The position numbers and the translations under genes were made by a program. The notes beneath the pieces were generated by a model. That model searched no databases, was not told the DNA's origin, and saw nothing but the letters and a program-made list of their open reading frames with translations. 64,000 nucleotides of DNA, taken from assembly GCF_003752505.1 (NCBI RefSeq), contig NZ_RKHO01000001.1, forward strand, positions 3,100,001 to 3,164,000, written 5' to 3'. How positions within the stretch are numbered: position 1 is the first letter of the stretch; each line of letters opens with the position of its first letter. The DNA comes from Nocardioides aurantiacus. GTDB lineage: Bacteria; Actinomycetota; Actinomycetes; Propionibacteriales; Nocardioidaceae. Below are positions 35,087 through 43,131 of the stretch, one piece after another.

Positions 35087-35883
35087 CGGCGTACCACCTT
35101 GTTGGTCAGGCTGCCGATGCCCTGGACGACGACCTCGACCTCGTCACCGGCCTCCATCGGACCGACACCCTCGGGGGTGCCGGTGAGGATCACGTCGCCG
35201 GGCAGCAGCGTCATCACGCTGGTGACGTGGGCGATCAGCGTCGGGACGTCGAAGATGAGGTCGCTGGTGCGGCCGTCCTGCTTCACGTCGCCGTTGAGGA
35301 AGGTCTGCACCCGCAGGTCGCTGACGTCGAGCTCGGTCTCGACCCACGGGCCGAGCGGGCAGAAGGAGTCGAACCCCTTGGCCCGGGTGAACTGGCCGTC
35401 CTTGCGCTGCAGGTCGCGCGCGGTGACGTCGTTGCCGATGGTGAAGCCGTGGACCACGTCGGCCCACTTCTCCTTCGGCACGTCGCGGCAGATCCGGCTG
35501 ATCACGACGGCGAGCTCGCCCTCGTAGTGCAGCTCCTCGGTCTGGCGGGGGTAGAACACCGGGTCGCCCGGGCCCACCACCGAGGTGTTGGGCTTGAGGA
35601 ACATCAACGGCTCCTCGGGCAGGTCGTGGCCCAGCTCGGCGGCGTGGGCGGCGTAGTTGCGACCGATGCCCACCACCTTGCTGCGCGGCAGCACCGGCGA
35701 CAGCAGCCGGGCGTCGGCGAGGCGGACCTGCTCGTCGGTCGGCTGCAGGCCGACGTAGAGCGGGTCACCCACCAGCGCGGTGATCAGGGAGTCCTCGTCG
35801 GGGATCCCGTGGTCGTCGACGTCTCCGGTGACGAGCCCGAAGCGGGGGTCGTCCCCGGTGGTGAACCTGGCGATACGCACCAC
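35083..35883 (-). CDS. Fumarylacetoacetate hydrolase (FAH) family protein
   Basis: A 266-residue member of the FAH superfamily, which includes fumarylpyruvate hydrolase, oxaloacetate decarboxylases and 2-hydroxyhepta-diene-dioate isomerases. Core motifs are IGRNYAAHAAELGHDLPEEPLMFLKPNTSVVGPGDPV in pieces, the metal-binding HYEGELAVVI (two Glu) and TIGNDVTARDLQ, then GPWVETELD and TGTPEGVGPM. The GTG at 35883 starts the operon and the stop overlaps gltX (ATGA). An oxaloacetate or acylpyruvate substrate is likely but not decidable here. Confidence 0.88.
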   Translation of the reverse strand: MVRIARFTTGDDPRFGLVTGDVDDHGIPDEDSLITALVGDPLYVGLQPTDEQVRLADARLLSPVLPRSKVVGIGRNYAAHAAELGHDLPEEPLMFLKPNTSVVGPGDPVFYPRQTEELHYEGELAVVISRICRDVPKEKWADVVHGFTIGNDVTARDLQRKDGQFTRAKGFDSFCPLGPWVETELDVSDLRVQTFLNGDVKQDGRTSDLIFDVPTLIAHVTSVMTLLPGDVILTGTPEGVGPMEAGDEVEVVVQGIGSLTNKVVRR

Positions 35884-35932
35884 GTGAGCCTACCGAGCGC
35901 CGACGGGGCCGGAGGAACTACCGTCGTCGCCT

Positions 35933-36949
35933 GTGGAGATCCTCGCCCGCGACGCCTGGCAGGCGCGTGCCCGCGCGCACGCCGAGCGCGTCGACGTCTG
36001 GGTGCAGCCCCACCTCGAGCGCCGCCGCAGCGGCGAGAAGCACCCCGTCCACGACTTCCTGTTCACCTACTACTCCCAGCGCCCCGCCGCGCTCCGCCGC
36101 TGGCACCCGGGCTGGGGGGTGGTGCTGCTGGACGCGCCGGAGTTCGACGGTGCGCGGGGATACTCCGAGACGTTCGGCACCCCCACGTCCCCTTCCGACG
36201 GTGCCGAACGTCTCGGACTATCCGTCGGCCGCGACCACCTCGCCAAGCAGCGGCCGGTGGTGGAGGCGATCCACCGGCTGCTGGTGGCCACCCAGGGGCG
36301 GCCGGCGACGCTCGGGTGCTTCGGGCTGCACGAGTGGGCGATGGTGCACCGGCTGCCCGACGACGGCACCCGGCACGACCTGCCCCTGCGGCTCGGCGGC
36401 GCCGGCACCGACGCGGTCGTCGAGGGGCACCGGATCGCCTGCTCGCACTTCGACGCGTTCCGCTTCTTCACCGACACCGCCCGGCCGCTGAACACCCTCT
36501 CGCCGGGCCGCGACGACCGGGCGGCGTACGAGCAGCCGGGGTGCCTGCACGCGGGGATGGACCTCTACAAGCACGCCTTCCGCCTCAGCCCGCTCGTGCC
36601 CAGCGAGCTGGTGGCCGACTGCTTCGCGCTGGCGTGGGACATCCGCGAGCTCGACATGCGCGCCTCGCCGTACGACCTGGCCGGGCACGGCTACACCCCG
36701 GTGCGGATCGAGACCGTCGAGGGCAAGCAGGAGTACGCCGCGGCGCAGCGCGGGTTCGCCGAGCGCGGCGCCCCGCTGCGGGCGGCGCTCGTCACGTGGT
36801 GCGAGCGGCTGCTCGCCGCCGCCGAGCACCCCGTGGCAGAGCCGGCCGGACCGGTTCCGACCGGCTCCTGGCCCGGGCGCACGAGCGGTCCCGCGGGCTC
36901 CGACGTGGTCGGTCGCCCTGCGCGGTCCGTCGGGACCGGCACCTCCTGA
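35933..36949 (+). CDS. Putative 3-methyladenine DNA glycosylase-like protein
   Basis: A 338-residue cytoplasmic protein that I recall being labelled 3-methyladenine DNA glycosylase in related genomes, without clear support from a classical HhH or AAG motif here. Visible conserved parts are KHPVHDFLFTYYSQRPAALRRWHPGWGVVL, LGCFGLHEWAMVHRL, CSHFDAFRFFTDTARPLN, QPGCLHAGMDLYKHAFRLSPLVPSEL and SPYDLAGHGYTPVRIET, all in pieces. A hairpin repeat is inserted in frame at about residues 76-97. The C-terminal about 40 residues are low complexity. GTG start at 35933, divergent from the FAH gene. The activity should be treated as unproven. Confidence 0.7.
   Translation: MEILARDAWQARARAHAERVDVWVQPHLERRRSGEKHPVHDFLFTYYSQRPAALRRWHPGWGVVLLDAPEFDGARGYSETFGTPTSPSDGAERLGLSVGRDHLAKQRPVVEAIHRLLVATQGRPATLGCFGLHEWAMVHRLPDDGTRHDLPLRLGGAGTDAVVEGHRIACSHFDAFRFFTDTARPLNTLSPGRDDRAAYEQPGCLHAGMDLYKHAFRLSPLVPSELVADCFALAWDIRELDMRASPYDLAGHGYTPVRIETVEGKQEYAAAQRGFAERGAPLRAALVTWCERLLAAAEHPVAEPAGPVPTGSWPGRTSGPAGSDVVGRPARSVGTGTS
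36159..36222. repeat. Hairpin repeat inside the glycosylase-like coding sequence
   Basis: Two 23-nt arms (36159-36181 and 36200-36222) that match as inverted repeats with one mismatch, separated by an 18-nt loop. The 64-nt element stays in frame and encodes an about 21-residue stretch (GYSETFGTPTSPSDGAERLG) between otherwise conserved parts. It looks like a palindromic repeat unit that inserted into the gene. Confidence 0.75.
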
Positions 36950-36996
36950 GCGAACCCGAGGTCGACGACGCGCTGCGGGTCCTCGGGCCGGCCGCG

Positions 36997-37019
36997 GCTG
37001 CCGCCGCAGCGGCGGCAGC
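36997..37019 (+). terminator. Hairpin after the glycosylase-like gene
   Basis: A perfect 10-bp stem (36997-37006, 37010-37019) with a CAG loop, 48 nt after the stop and 69 nt before the YibE/F start. It may end the upstream transcript. Confidence 0.55.
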
Positions 37020-37087
37020 GTCCCGGTGCGGCCGCGCCGGTGTGGTCCACTGGCCCCCGCCATGACCGCCCGCCCGGAAGGCCCCCG

Positions 37088-38341
37088 GTGAGCCACTCGC
37101 ACGTCCACGACCCCGCCGACCTGGCCGAGGTGGCCGTCCGGCCCGCCGCGCGTGTCGCCCTGCTGGTCTCATTGGCCGTCGCGGGCCTCGCCACCGTGCT
37201 GGGGCTGGTGCTGCTCTGGCCGTCGGGCGACCCCCAGGTGGAGGACCCGAGCGCGGCGTTCGCGGCCCCCGGTGTGACCTTCCACAAGGCCGACGTGACC
37301 GCGGTCGCCCCGGCCTGCGAGAGCGCGGAGGCCAGCGCGCAGGGCGGCGAGGACGGCCAGCGCTGCGGCGCGGTCCGCGCGACCGTGCTCTCGGGCAGCC
37401 GCGAGGGCGAGCGGATCTCGATCCAGGTGCCGCCCGAGGTCAGCAGCTCGGGGCTGCGCGCCGGTGACCGCATCGAGGTGATGCAGCTGCCCGACAGCGG
37501 CGCCGAGCCGACCGGCACCGAGCAGCAGTTCTCCTTCTTCAGCGTCGACCGCAACGCACCGGTGGGCTGGCTCGCGCTCGCCTTCGTGCTCGCGGTCGCC
37601 GCCGTCGCCCGGCTGCGCGGCGTCCTGGCGCTGGTGGGCCTGGGCTTCGGTGCCTTCGTGCTGGTGCGGTTCATGCTGCCCGCGCTGCTCGAGGGGTCCG
37701 ACGGCCTGCTCGTGGCGGTGGTCGGCTCCTCCGCGATCATGTACGTCGTCCTCTACCTCGCCCACGGCCTGTCGATCCGCACCAGCGCGGCGCTGGCCGG
37801 CACCCTGCTCGGCGTCGCCGTCACCGCCCTGATCGGCGTGCTGGCCATCGACCGGACCCGGCTCAGCGGGGTCAGCGACGAGACCGGGTCGCTGCTCTCG
37901 ACCTTCGTCACCGACCTGGACTTCCAGGGCCTCCTGACCTGCGCGGTGATCGTCGCCGGCCTCGGCGTCCTCAACGACGTCACCATCACCCAGGCGTCCT
38001 CGGTCTGGGAGCTGCGCGGCGTCGCCCCCGAGCTCGGCCGGGCCGAGCTGTTCTCGCGCGCCATGCGGATCGGCCGCGACCACATCGCCTCGACCATCTA
38101 CACCGTCGTGTTCGCCTACTCCGGCGCGGCGCTGTCGGTGCTGCTGCTCCTCTACTTCTACGAGCGTCCCGCCCTCTCGCTGGTCTCGACCGAGGAGATC
38201 GCCGAGGAGATCGTCCGCACCCTCGCCTCGGGCATCGGCCTCGTCCTCGCCGTCCCGATCACCACCGCCATCGCCGCCCTGACCGTCGAGGGACCGCGGG
38301 TCCGGGTCGGTGCGGGCGCCACGTCCCACCGCGCGGGGTAG
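37088..38341 (+). CDS. YibE/F-family membrane protein
   Basis: A 417-residue multi-pass membrane protein. After an N-terminal membrane helix (about 18-40) and an extracytoplasmic domain of about 100 residues (ERISIQVPPEVSSSGLRAGDRIEVM), there are about seven transmembrane segments. The family signature VAGLGVLNDVTITQASSVWELR and the following GRDHIASTIYTVVFAYSGAALSVLLL are clear. YibE/F-like proteins are conserved in Gram-positive bacteria but have no firm function. The GTG at 37088 has GGAAGG upstream. It is the only gene of its unit and converges on the amidase. Confidence 0.88.
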   Translation: MSHSHVHDPADLAEVAVRPAARVALLVSLAVAGLATVLGLVLLWPSGDPQVEDPSAAFAAPGVTFHKADVTAVAPACESAEASAQGGEDGQRCGAVRATVLSGSREGERISIQVPPEVSSSGLRAGDRIEVMQLPDSGAEPTGTEQQFSFFSVDRNAPVGWLALAFVLAVAAVARLRGVLALVGLGFGAFVLVRFMLPALLEGSDGLLVAVVGSSAIMYVVLYLAHGLSIRTSAALAGTLLGVAVTALIGVLAIDRTRLSGVSDETGSLLSTFVTDLDFQGLLTCAVIVAGLGVLNDVTITQASSVWELRGVAPELGRAELFSRAMRIGRDHIASTIYTVVFAYSGAALSVLLLLYFYERPALSLVSTEEIAEEIVRTLASGIGLVLAVPITTAIAALTVEGPRVRVGAGATSHRAG

Positions 38342-38437
38342 CGGCTCGTCGAGCGGTGGGGCTGCGGGCGGTGGACCGCGCCGTGCGCACGGACGTCCCG
38401 GGCGCCCGGCCACACCGATCCCGCCGCCCGACGCCCC

Positions 38438-39838
38438 TCACCACCCGGGCGGCACCCGGTCGCGCCAGGCGCGCCCCTCCTCGGCGTACGACGCCTCGAC
38501 CTGGGCGGCGACGGACAGCAGGAGCGCCTCCTCGCCGGGGCGGGCGGCGAGCATCGTGCCGACAGGGAGGCCCTCGGGGGTGTGGTGGGTGGGCAGCGAG
38601 ACCGCGGGGCTGCCGGTGAGGTTCCACAGCGAGGTGTACGGCGTGAACTGCTTCTGCGCCTCGAAGTCGGCCGCGGGGTCGGCGTCGTCGCGGATCGCGC
38701 CGACCGGGAGCGGCGGGGAGGCGAGCGTCGGCGTCAGCACGAGGTCGTACGCCGCGAGCCGGGTCAGCGCCCCGGCGGCGAGCCGTCGCAGCTCGCCGAT
38801 CGCCAGCCCGAACGCCACCCCGGAGACCTCCTCGGCGCGGTCGGCCAGCCACCGGGTCAGCGGCCGGATGACCGCGCGCTGCTCCGGTGACAGGCCGACG
38901 ACCGACTGCGCGGTCAGCACCGACCAGCAGGTCTCGAACACGGGCACGGCCTCGTGGGGCAGCGGTGAGGGCACGTCGACGACCTCGTGACCCAGCGCCT
39001 CCAGCCGGGCGCTCAGCTCCTCCCACGCCGCGACGCACCCGGGGTCCACGGCCACGTCGGCGATGACCGGATCGACGAAGCGCGCCACCCGCAGTCGGCC
39101 CGGCTCCCGGTCGCACGCGGCGAGGAACGGCGTGGCCGGCGGGGGCGCCCACGACGGGTCGCCGACGGCCCGGCCGGCGAGCACGTCGAGGAGCGCCGCC
39201 GCGTCGCGCACGGTGCGGGCGAGGGTGCCGCTGGTCGAGAGCCCGACCGGGTCGCCGTACGTCGGGGCGGCGCTGATCCGGCCCCGGCTGGGCTTGAGCC
39301 CGACCAGGCCGCAACAGCTGGCCGGGATCCGGATCGACCCGCCGCCGTCGGATCCCTGCGCGACCGGCACCAGGCCGGCGGCGACGGCGGCCGCCGCTCC
39401 CCCGCTGGAGCCCCCGGCCATCCGGGTGGGGTCCCACGGCGTGACGGCCGGCGGCCGACCCTCGGGCTCGGTGTAGCAGGGCGAGCCGAACTCGGGCGTC
39501 GCGGTCTTGCCCAGCACCGGCATCCCGGCCACCCCGATCCGTCGCACGACCTCGTCGTCGACGTCGGGCACGAACCCGGCGTACGCCGCGGAGCCGAGCT
39601 CGGTGGTCACGCCGGCGGTGAGGTTGAGGTCCTTGACCGCGGTCGGCACCCCGGCGAGCGGACCGTCCCCGTCGGTCGACGCGGCCCGCGCCCGGTCGGC
39701 GGTGACGGTGACGAAGGCGCCGTACGGCTCGGTCTCGATGCGTCGCAGGTAGTGCTCGACGAGCTCGGCGCTGGTGGTCTCCCCCGCCCGGATCGCGGCT
39801 CCCTGCTCGAGGGCGGTCAGGTCGTGCAGCTCGGCCAT
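38438..39838 (-). CDS. Amidase (amidase-signature family)
   Basis: A 466-residue amidase-signature enzyme that hydrolyses amide bonds. The Ser-cisSer-Lys triad is intact: Lys69 in GVPTAVKDLN, the cis-Ser and Gly-rich loop in MAGGSSGGAAAAVAAG, and the nucleophile in GSDGGGSIRIPASCCGLVGLKPS. The C-terminal FTPYTSLWNLTGSPAVSLP is also typical. The substrate is unknown; family members cover indoleacetamide, aryl amides, nylon oligomers and GatA. No GatB/GatC lies nearby, so it is probably not GatA. It is followed by a 96-nt gap to the convergent YibE/F gene. Confidence 0.92.
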   Translation of the reverse strand: MAELHDLTALEQGAAIRAGETTSAELVEHYLRRIETEPYGAFVTVTADRARAASTDGDGPLAGVPTAVKDLNLTAGVTTELGSAAYAGFVPDVDDEVVRRIGVAGMPVLGKTATPEFGSPCYTEPEGRPPAVTPWDPTRMAGGSSGGAAAAVAAGLVPVAQGSDGGGSIRIPASCCGLVGLKPSRGRISAAPTYGDPVGLSTSGTLARTVRDAAALLDVLAGRAVGDPSWAPPPATPFLAACDREPGRLRVARFVDPVIADVAVDPGCVAAWEELSARLEALGHEVVDVPSPLPHEAVPVFETCWSVLTAQSVVGLSPEQRAVIRPLTRWLADRAEEVSGVAFGLAIGELRRLAAGALTRLAAYDLVLTPTLASPPLPVGAIRDDADPAADFEAQKQFTPYTSLWNLTGSPAVSLPTHHTPEGLPVGTMLAARPGEEALLLSVAAQVEASYAEEGRAWRDRVPPGW

Positions 39839-39876
39839 GGCCCGACGCTAGCCCGATCGCCGGGCGGTCGTGTGGC

Positions 39877-41256
39877 TCAGGAGAGCTGCGGCAGCTTGGT
39901 CAGCGCCTCGGCGACGGCCGACTGGAGGGCGTCGTCCTCCCAGGAGGTGTCCTCGATGGTGCCGGCGAGGTAGGAGGCGTAGGCCGGGAGGTCGAGGTGG
40001 CCGTGGCCGCACAGGGCGGTGAGGATGACCTTCTCCTCGCCGGTCTCCTTGCAGCGCAGCGCCTCCTCGATCGCGGCGGCGAGCGCGTGGGTCGGTTCGG
40101 GCGCCGGGACGATGCCCTCGGTGCGGGCGAAGAGCACACCGGCGGCGAAGCACTCCGACTGGGGCTTGGCCACCGCGCCGATCTCGCCGGTCTCGTAGAG
40201 GTGGCTGATCAGCGGGCTCATGCCGTGGTAGCGCAGCCCACCGGAGTGGATCGGGTCGGGCACGAAGTCGTGGCCCAGCGTGTGCATCTTCATCAGGGGC
40301 GTCATGCCCGCGGTGTCGCCGAAGTCGTAGGCGTAGGTGCCCTGGGTCAGGGTCGGGCAGGCGGTGGGCTCGACGGCGCGCACCTCGGGCGACATCCGCC
40401 CGGCCCACTTCTCGCGCAGGAACGGGAACATCAGCCCGCCGAAGTTGGAGCCGCCGCCGGTGCAGCCCACCAGCAGGTCGGGGGTCTCCCCCACCTTGGC
40501 CAGCTGGAGCAGCGCCTCCTCCCCGATGATCGTCTGGTGCAGCAGCACGTGGTTGAGCACGCTGCCGAGGGCGTAGTTGACCGTCGGGTCCTGCGCGGCG
40601 ACCTCGACCGCCTCGCTGATCGCGATGCCGAGGGAGCCGGTGGAGTCGGGGTGCTCGGCGAGGATCGCCCGGCCGGCCTCGGTCAGCTCCGAGGGGCTGG
40701 GGTGCACGGTGCCGCCGAAGGTCTCGATCATCATCCGGCGGTAGGGCTTCTGGTCGTACGACGCCCGCACCTGCCAGATCTCGCACTCCATGTCGTACTG
40801 CGCGCACGCGAACGCCAGCGACGTGCCCCACTGGCCCGCACCGGTCTCGGTGGTGAGCTTCGAGATGCCCGCCTGCTTGTTGTAGAACGCCTGCGGCACG
40901 GCGGTGTTGGGCTTGTGGGAGCCGGCGGGCGAGACGCCCTCGTACTTGTAGTAGATCCGCGCCGGGGTGCCGAGCGCCTTCTCGAGGCGGTGCGCCCGGA
41001 ACAGCGGGCTGGGCCGCCACAGCCGGTAGACGTCGAGCACCTCCTCGGGGATGTCGAGGTACTGCTCGGTGGAGACCTCCTGCTCGATCAGCGCCATCGG
41101 GAACAGCGGCGTGAGGTCGTCGGGGCCGATCGGCTGGCCGGTGCCGGGGTGCAGCGGCGGCGGCGGGGGCGTGGGCAGGTCGTGGAGCACGTTGTACCAG
41201 CGGGTGGGCATCTCGCCCTCGTCCAGCAGGATCTTGTGCTGCTTCACGTCCGTCAT
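39877..41256 (-). CDS. TrpB2-type tryptophan synthase beta-like PLP enzyme
   Basis: A 459-residue fold-type II PLP enzyme of the TrpB2 (long, stand-alone TrpB) group. The TrpB2-specific N-terminus [23 protein letters not shown] and [23 protein letters not shown] precede the PLP-lysine motif GSHKPNTA (Lys about 115), [17 protein letters not shown] and the phosphate cradle [15 protein letters not shown]. No trpA or other trp gene is nearby. TrpB2 enzymes can condense indole with serine or phosphoserine, and some deaminate serine or threonine. It lies 84 nt downstream of cimA with its own promoter-like TAGATT. Confidence 0.92.
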   Translation of the reverse strand: MTDVKQHKILLDEGEMPTRWYNVLHDLPTPPPPPLHPGTGQPIGPDDLTPLFPMALIEQEVSTEQYLDIPEEVLDVYRLWRPSPLFRAHRLEKALGTPARIYYKYEGVSPAGSHKPNTAVPQAFYNKQAGISKLTTETGAGQWGTSLAFACAQYDMECEIWQVRASYDQKPYRRMMIETFGGTVHPSPSELTEAGRAILAEHPDSTGSLGIAISEAVEVAAQDPTVNYALGSVLNHVLLHQTIIGEEALLQLAKVGETPDLLVGCTGGGSNFGGLMFPFLREKWAGRMSPEVRAVEPTACPTLTQGTYAYDFGDTAGMTPLMKMHTLGHDFVPDPIHSGGLRYHGMSPLISHLYETGEIGAVAKPQSECFAAGVLFARTEGIVPAPEPTHALAAAIEEALRCKETGEEKVILTALCGHGHLDLPAYASYLAGTIEDTSWEDDALQSAVAEALTKLPQLS

Positions 41257-41306
41257 CGCGTGGCCTCTCGGGGTCGCCGGGCCGCTCGCCCGGGGTGGTG
41301 CGCGTG

Positions 41307-41312
41307 AATCTA
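41307..41312 (-). promoter_or_regulatory. Putative -10 box of trpB2
   Basis: TAGATT on the minus strand, 50 nt before the trpB2 ATG in the gap after cimA; the -35 region is not clear. trpB2 could be transcribed both from here and by read-through from cimA. Confidence 0.35.
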
Positions 41313-41340
41313 GCGGGAGGCACCCACGGCGGCAGCCGGG

Positions 41341-42918
41341 TCAGGCGTCGTGGCGGCGCAGCCCGAAGGTCAGGCCGTCGATGAGCGCGTGCCAGGACGC
41401 CTCGATGACGTTGGGCCCCACCCCGACGGTGACCCACGAACCCTGGCCGTCGGTGGTCTCGATGAGCACCCGGGTGATCGCGTCGGTGCCGTGGCCCTGG
41501 TCGAGGATCCGGACCTTGTAGTCGATCAGCTCGAACTTCACGATCTCGGGGTAGAGCTGGCTGATCGCCTGCCGCAGCGCCGAGTCCAGCGCGTTGACCG
41601 GGCCGTTGCCCTCGCCGGTCACCACGATCCGGGCGCCCCCGGCCCGCAGCTTGACCGTCGCCTCGGACAGCGCGTCGGCGGCGACCCGGGTCTCGGTGAT
41701 GACGCGCCACGACTCCACCTCGACGTACGACGGCCGCGTCCCCTCGACCTCCTCGAGGAGCAGCAGCTCGAACGACGCGTCGGCCGCCTCGAAGGTCCAG
41801 CCGCGCGACTCCAGCTCCTTGACCCGCCCGGTGACCCGCTGCACCAGCTCGGGGCCGAGCTCGAAGCCGAGCTCGCGCCCCTTCAGCTCGATCGAGGCCC
41901 GTCCGGCCATGTCGGAGACCAGGAGCCTCATGTCGTTGCCGACGCCCGCGGGGTCCATGTGCTGGTAGAGGTCGGGGTCGACCTTGATGGCGCTGGCGTG
42001 CAGGCCGGCCTTGTGCGCGAAGGCCGAGGTGCCGACGTAGGGCTGGCGCGAGGCGGGCGGCACGTTGGTGACCTCGGCGACGGCGTGCGCGACCCGGGTG
42101 GCCTCGGCGAGCAGGCCGGGGGGCAGCACCTGCCGGTCGAGCTTGAGCTCGAGGTTGGCCACGACCGTGACGAGGTCGGCGTTGCCGGTGCGCTCGCCGT
42201 AGCCGTTGAGCGTGCCCTGCACGTGGGTGGCGCCGGCGTCGACGGCGGCCAGGGTGTTGGCGACGGCGCAGCCGGTGTCGTTGTGGCAGTGGATGCCGAC
42301 GCGGACGCCGGTGGTCTCCACGACGTCGTGCACCACGTCGCCGACCCAGCCCGGCAGCATGCCGCCGTTGGTGTCGCACAGCGCGGCGACCTCGGCGCCG
42401 GCCTCGAAGGCGGTGCGCAGCACCTCGAGGGCGTAGTCGCGGTTGTCGCGGTAGCCGTCGAAGAAGTGCTCGGCGTCCAGGAAGACGCGCTGTCCCTCCG
42501 CCCGCAGGTGGGACACGGTGTCGCGCACCATCGCGAGGTTCTCGGCCAGCGTGGTGCGCAGGGCCAGCTCGACGTGGCGGTCGTGCGACTTGGCCACGAG
42601 CGTCACCACGCCGGCGCCGGAGTCGCGCAGCGCGGCCACGAGCGGGTCGTCGGCGGCGGCCAGGCCCGCGCGCCGGGTCGCACCGAAGGCCGCCAGCCGG
42701 GCGTGCTCGAGGTGGAGCTCCGCGCGGGCCCGCCGGAAGAACTCCGTGTCACGGGGGTTGGCCCCCGGCCACCCGCCCTCGATGAACCCGACCCCGAGCC
42801 CGTCGATGTGCCGCGCGACCGCGAGCTTGTCGGCGACCGAGAGGGTCAGGCCCTCCTGCTGGGCACCGTCGCGCAGCGTCGTGTCGTAGACGTGGAACAG
42901 GTCACCGGTGGGGGTCAT
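41341..42918 (-). CDS. cimA: (R)-citramalate synthase
   Basis: Condenses pyruvate and acetyl-CoA to citramalate, starting a threonine-independent route to isoleucine via 2-oxobutyrate. The 525-residue protein has the DRE-TIM metallolyase opening VYDTTLRDGAQQEGLTLSVADK, GIHCHNDTGCAVANTLAAV, and VQGTLNGYGERTGNADLV. The C-terminal regulatory domain has SWVTVGVGPNVIEASWHAL. This layout matches CimA rather than LeuA (LeuA has a different opening, and a shorter CimA-like GERTGNA is present here). Upstream is a complete attenuator with an Ile-Ile leader peptide. LeuCD and LeuB, which serve the next citramalate steps, are also in the window. Confidence 0.92.
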   Translation of the reverse strand: MTPTGDLFHVYDTTLRDGAQQEGLTLSVADKLAVARHIDGLGVGFIEGGWPGANPRDTEFFRRARAELHLEHARLAAFGATRRAGLAAADDPLVAALRDSGAGVVTLVAKSHDRHVELALRTTLAENLAMVRDTVSHLRAEGQRVFLDAEHFFDGYRDNRDYALEVLRTAFEAGAEVAALCDTNGGMLPGWVGDVVHDVVETTGVRVGIHCHNDTGCAVANTLAAVDAGATHVQGTLNGYGERTGNADLVTVVANLELKLDRQVLPPGLLAEATRVAHAVAEVTNVPPASRQPYVGTSAFAHKAGLHASAIKVDPDLYQHMDPAGVGNDMRLLVSDMAGRASIELKGRELGFELGPELVQRVTGRVKELESRGWTFEAADASFELLLLEEVEGTRPSYVEVESWRVITETRVAADALSEATVKLRAGGARIVVTGEGNGPVNALDSALRQAISQLYPEIVKFELIDYKVRILDQGHGTDAITRVLIETTDGQGSWVTVGVGPNVIEASWHALIDGLTFGLRRHDA

Positions 42919-42966
42919 GGACCAGGTCCTTCGGGGTGCGGGAGTGTGCGGGGGACGTGCCGGGGC

Positions 42967-42999
42967 AAAGAAAAAGACCCCCCGTGAGGACGAGAGGTC
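42967..42999 (-). terminator. Intrinsic terminator of the cimA attenuator
   Basis: GACCTCTCGT pairs with ACGGGGGGTC (10 bp, two G-U) across a CCTC loop, followed by TTTTTCTTT. It is one of only two real U-tract terminators seen in the window, the other being before ilvB. Confidence 0.85.
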
Positions 43000-43031
43000 G
43001 GCGCGACGGCCAGGTGAGCGGGGCCGTCGCG

Positions 43032-43061
43032 CTAGGCGATGATGCGGGTGCGGTGCTGCAT
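43032..43061 (-). CDS. cimA leader peptide MQHRTRIIA
   Basis: A 9-residue ORF whose two consecutive Ile codons (ATC ATC) sit two codons before the stop, exactly where a stalled ribosome would disrupt the following hairpin. No Shine-Dalgarno is seen; a -10-like CAGACT lies 7 nt upstream of the ATG, so the transcript is probably leaderless. The Ile pair fits CimA's role in isoleucine synthesis. Confidence 0.75.
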   Translation of the reverse strand: MQHRTRIIA

Positions 43062-43068
43062 GGCGGCG

Positions 43069-43097
43069 AGTCTGCCACGGATGTCCGGCGCTCGGAA
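43069..43097 (-). promoter_or_regulatory. Putative cimA promoter
   Basis: CAGACT (43069-43074) as -10 and TTCCGA (43092-43097) as -35 with a 17-nt spacer. The predicted start point falls on or next to the leader-peptide ATG. Confidence 0.4.
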
Positions 43098-43131
43098 CGC
43101 CCGACCGGCATCCGGTCCGGCGTACGACGCG

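Larger units (their letters stand above)
42967..43061 (-). promoter_or_regulatory. cimA transcription attenuator (leader peptide, pause hairpin, terminator)
   Basis: In minus-strand order: a 9-codon leader ORF (43061-43032) ending ATC ATC GCC TAG, an 11-bp hairpin (43022-43032 with 43001-43011) starting at the leader stop, and then a 10-bp terminator stem (42990-42999 with 42976-42985) followed by a U-rich run (42967-42975). The cimA ATG lies about 49 nt further on. This is the layout of a ribosome-mediated attenuator sensing charged tRNA-Ile. Confidence 0.82.

Noticed and set aside
38438-39838. Amidase as GatA of the Glu-tRNA-Gln amidotransferase
   Set aside because: Although gltX and tRNA-Gln are nearby, gatB and gatC are absent and the sequence reads as a general amidase.
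43103-43117. Small hairpin after the matrixin-like gene
   Set aside because: Only 6 bp with a 3-nt loop in GC-rich DNA; too weak to call a terminator with confidence.
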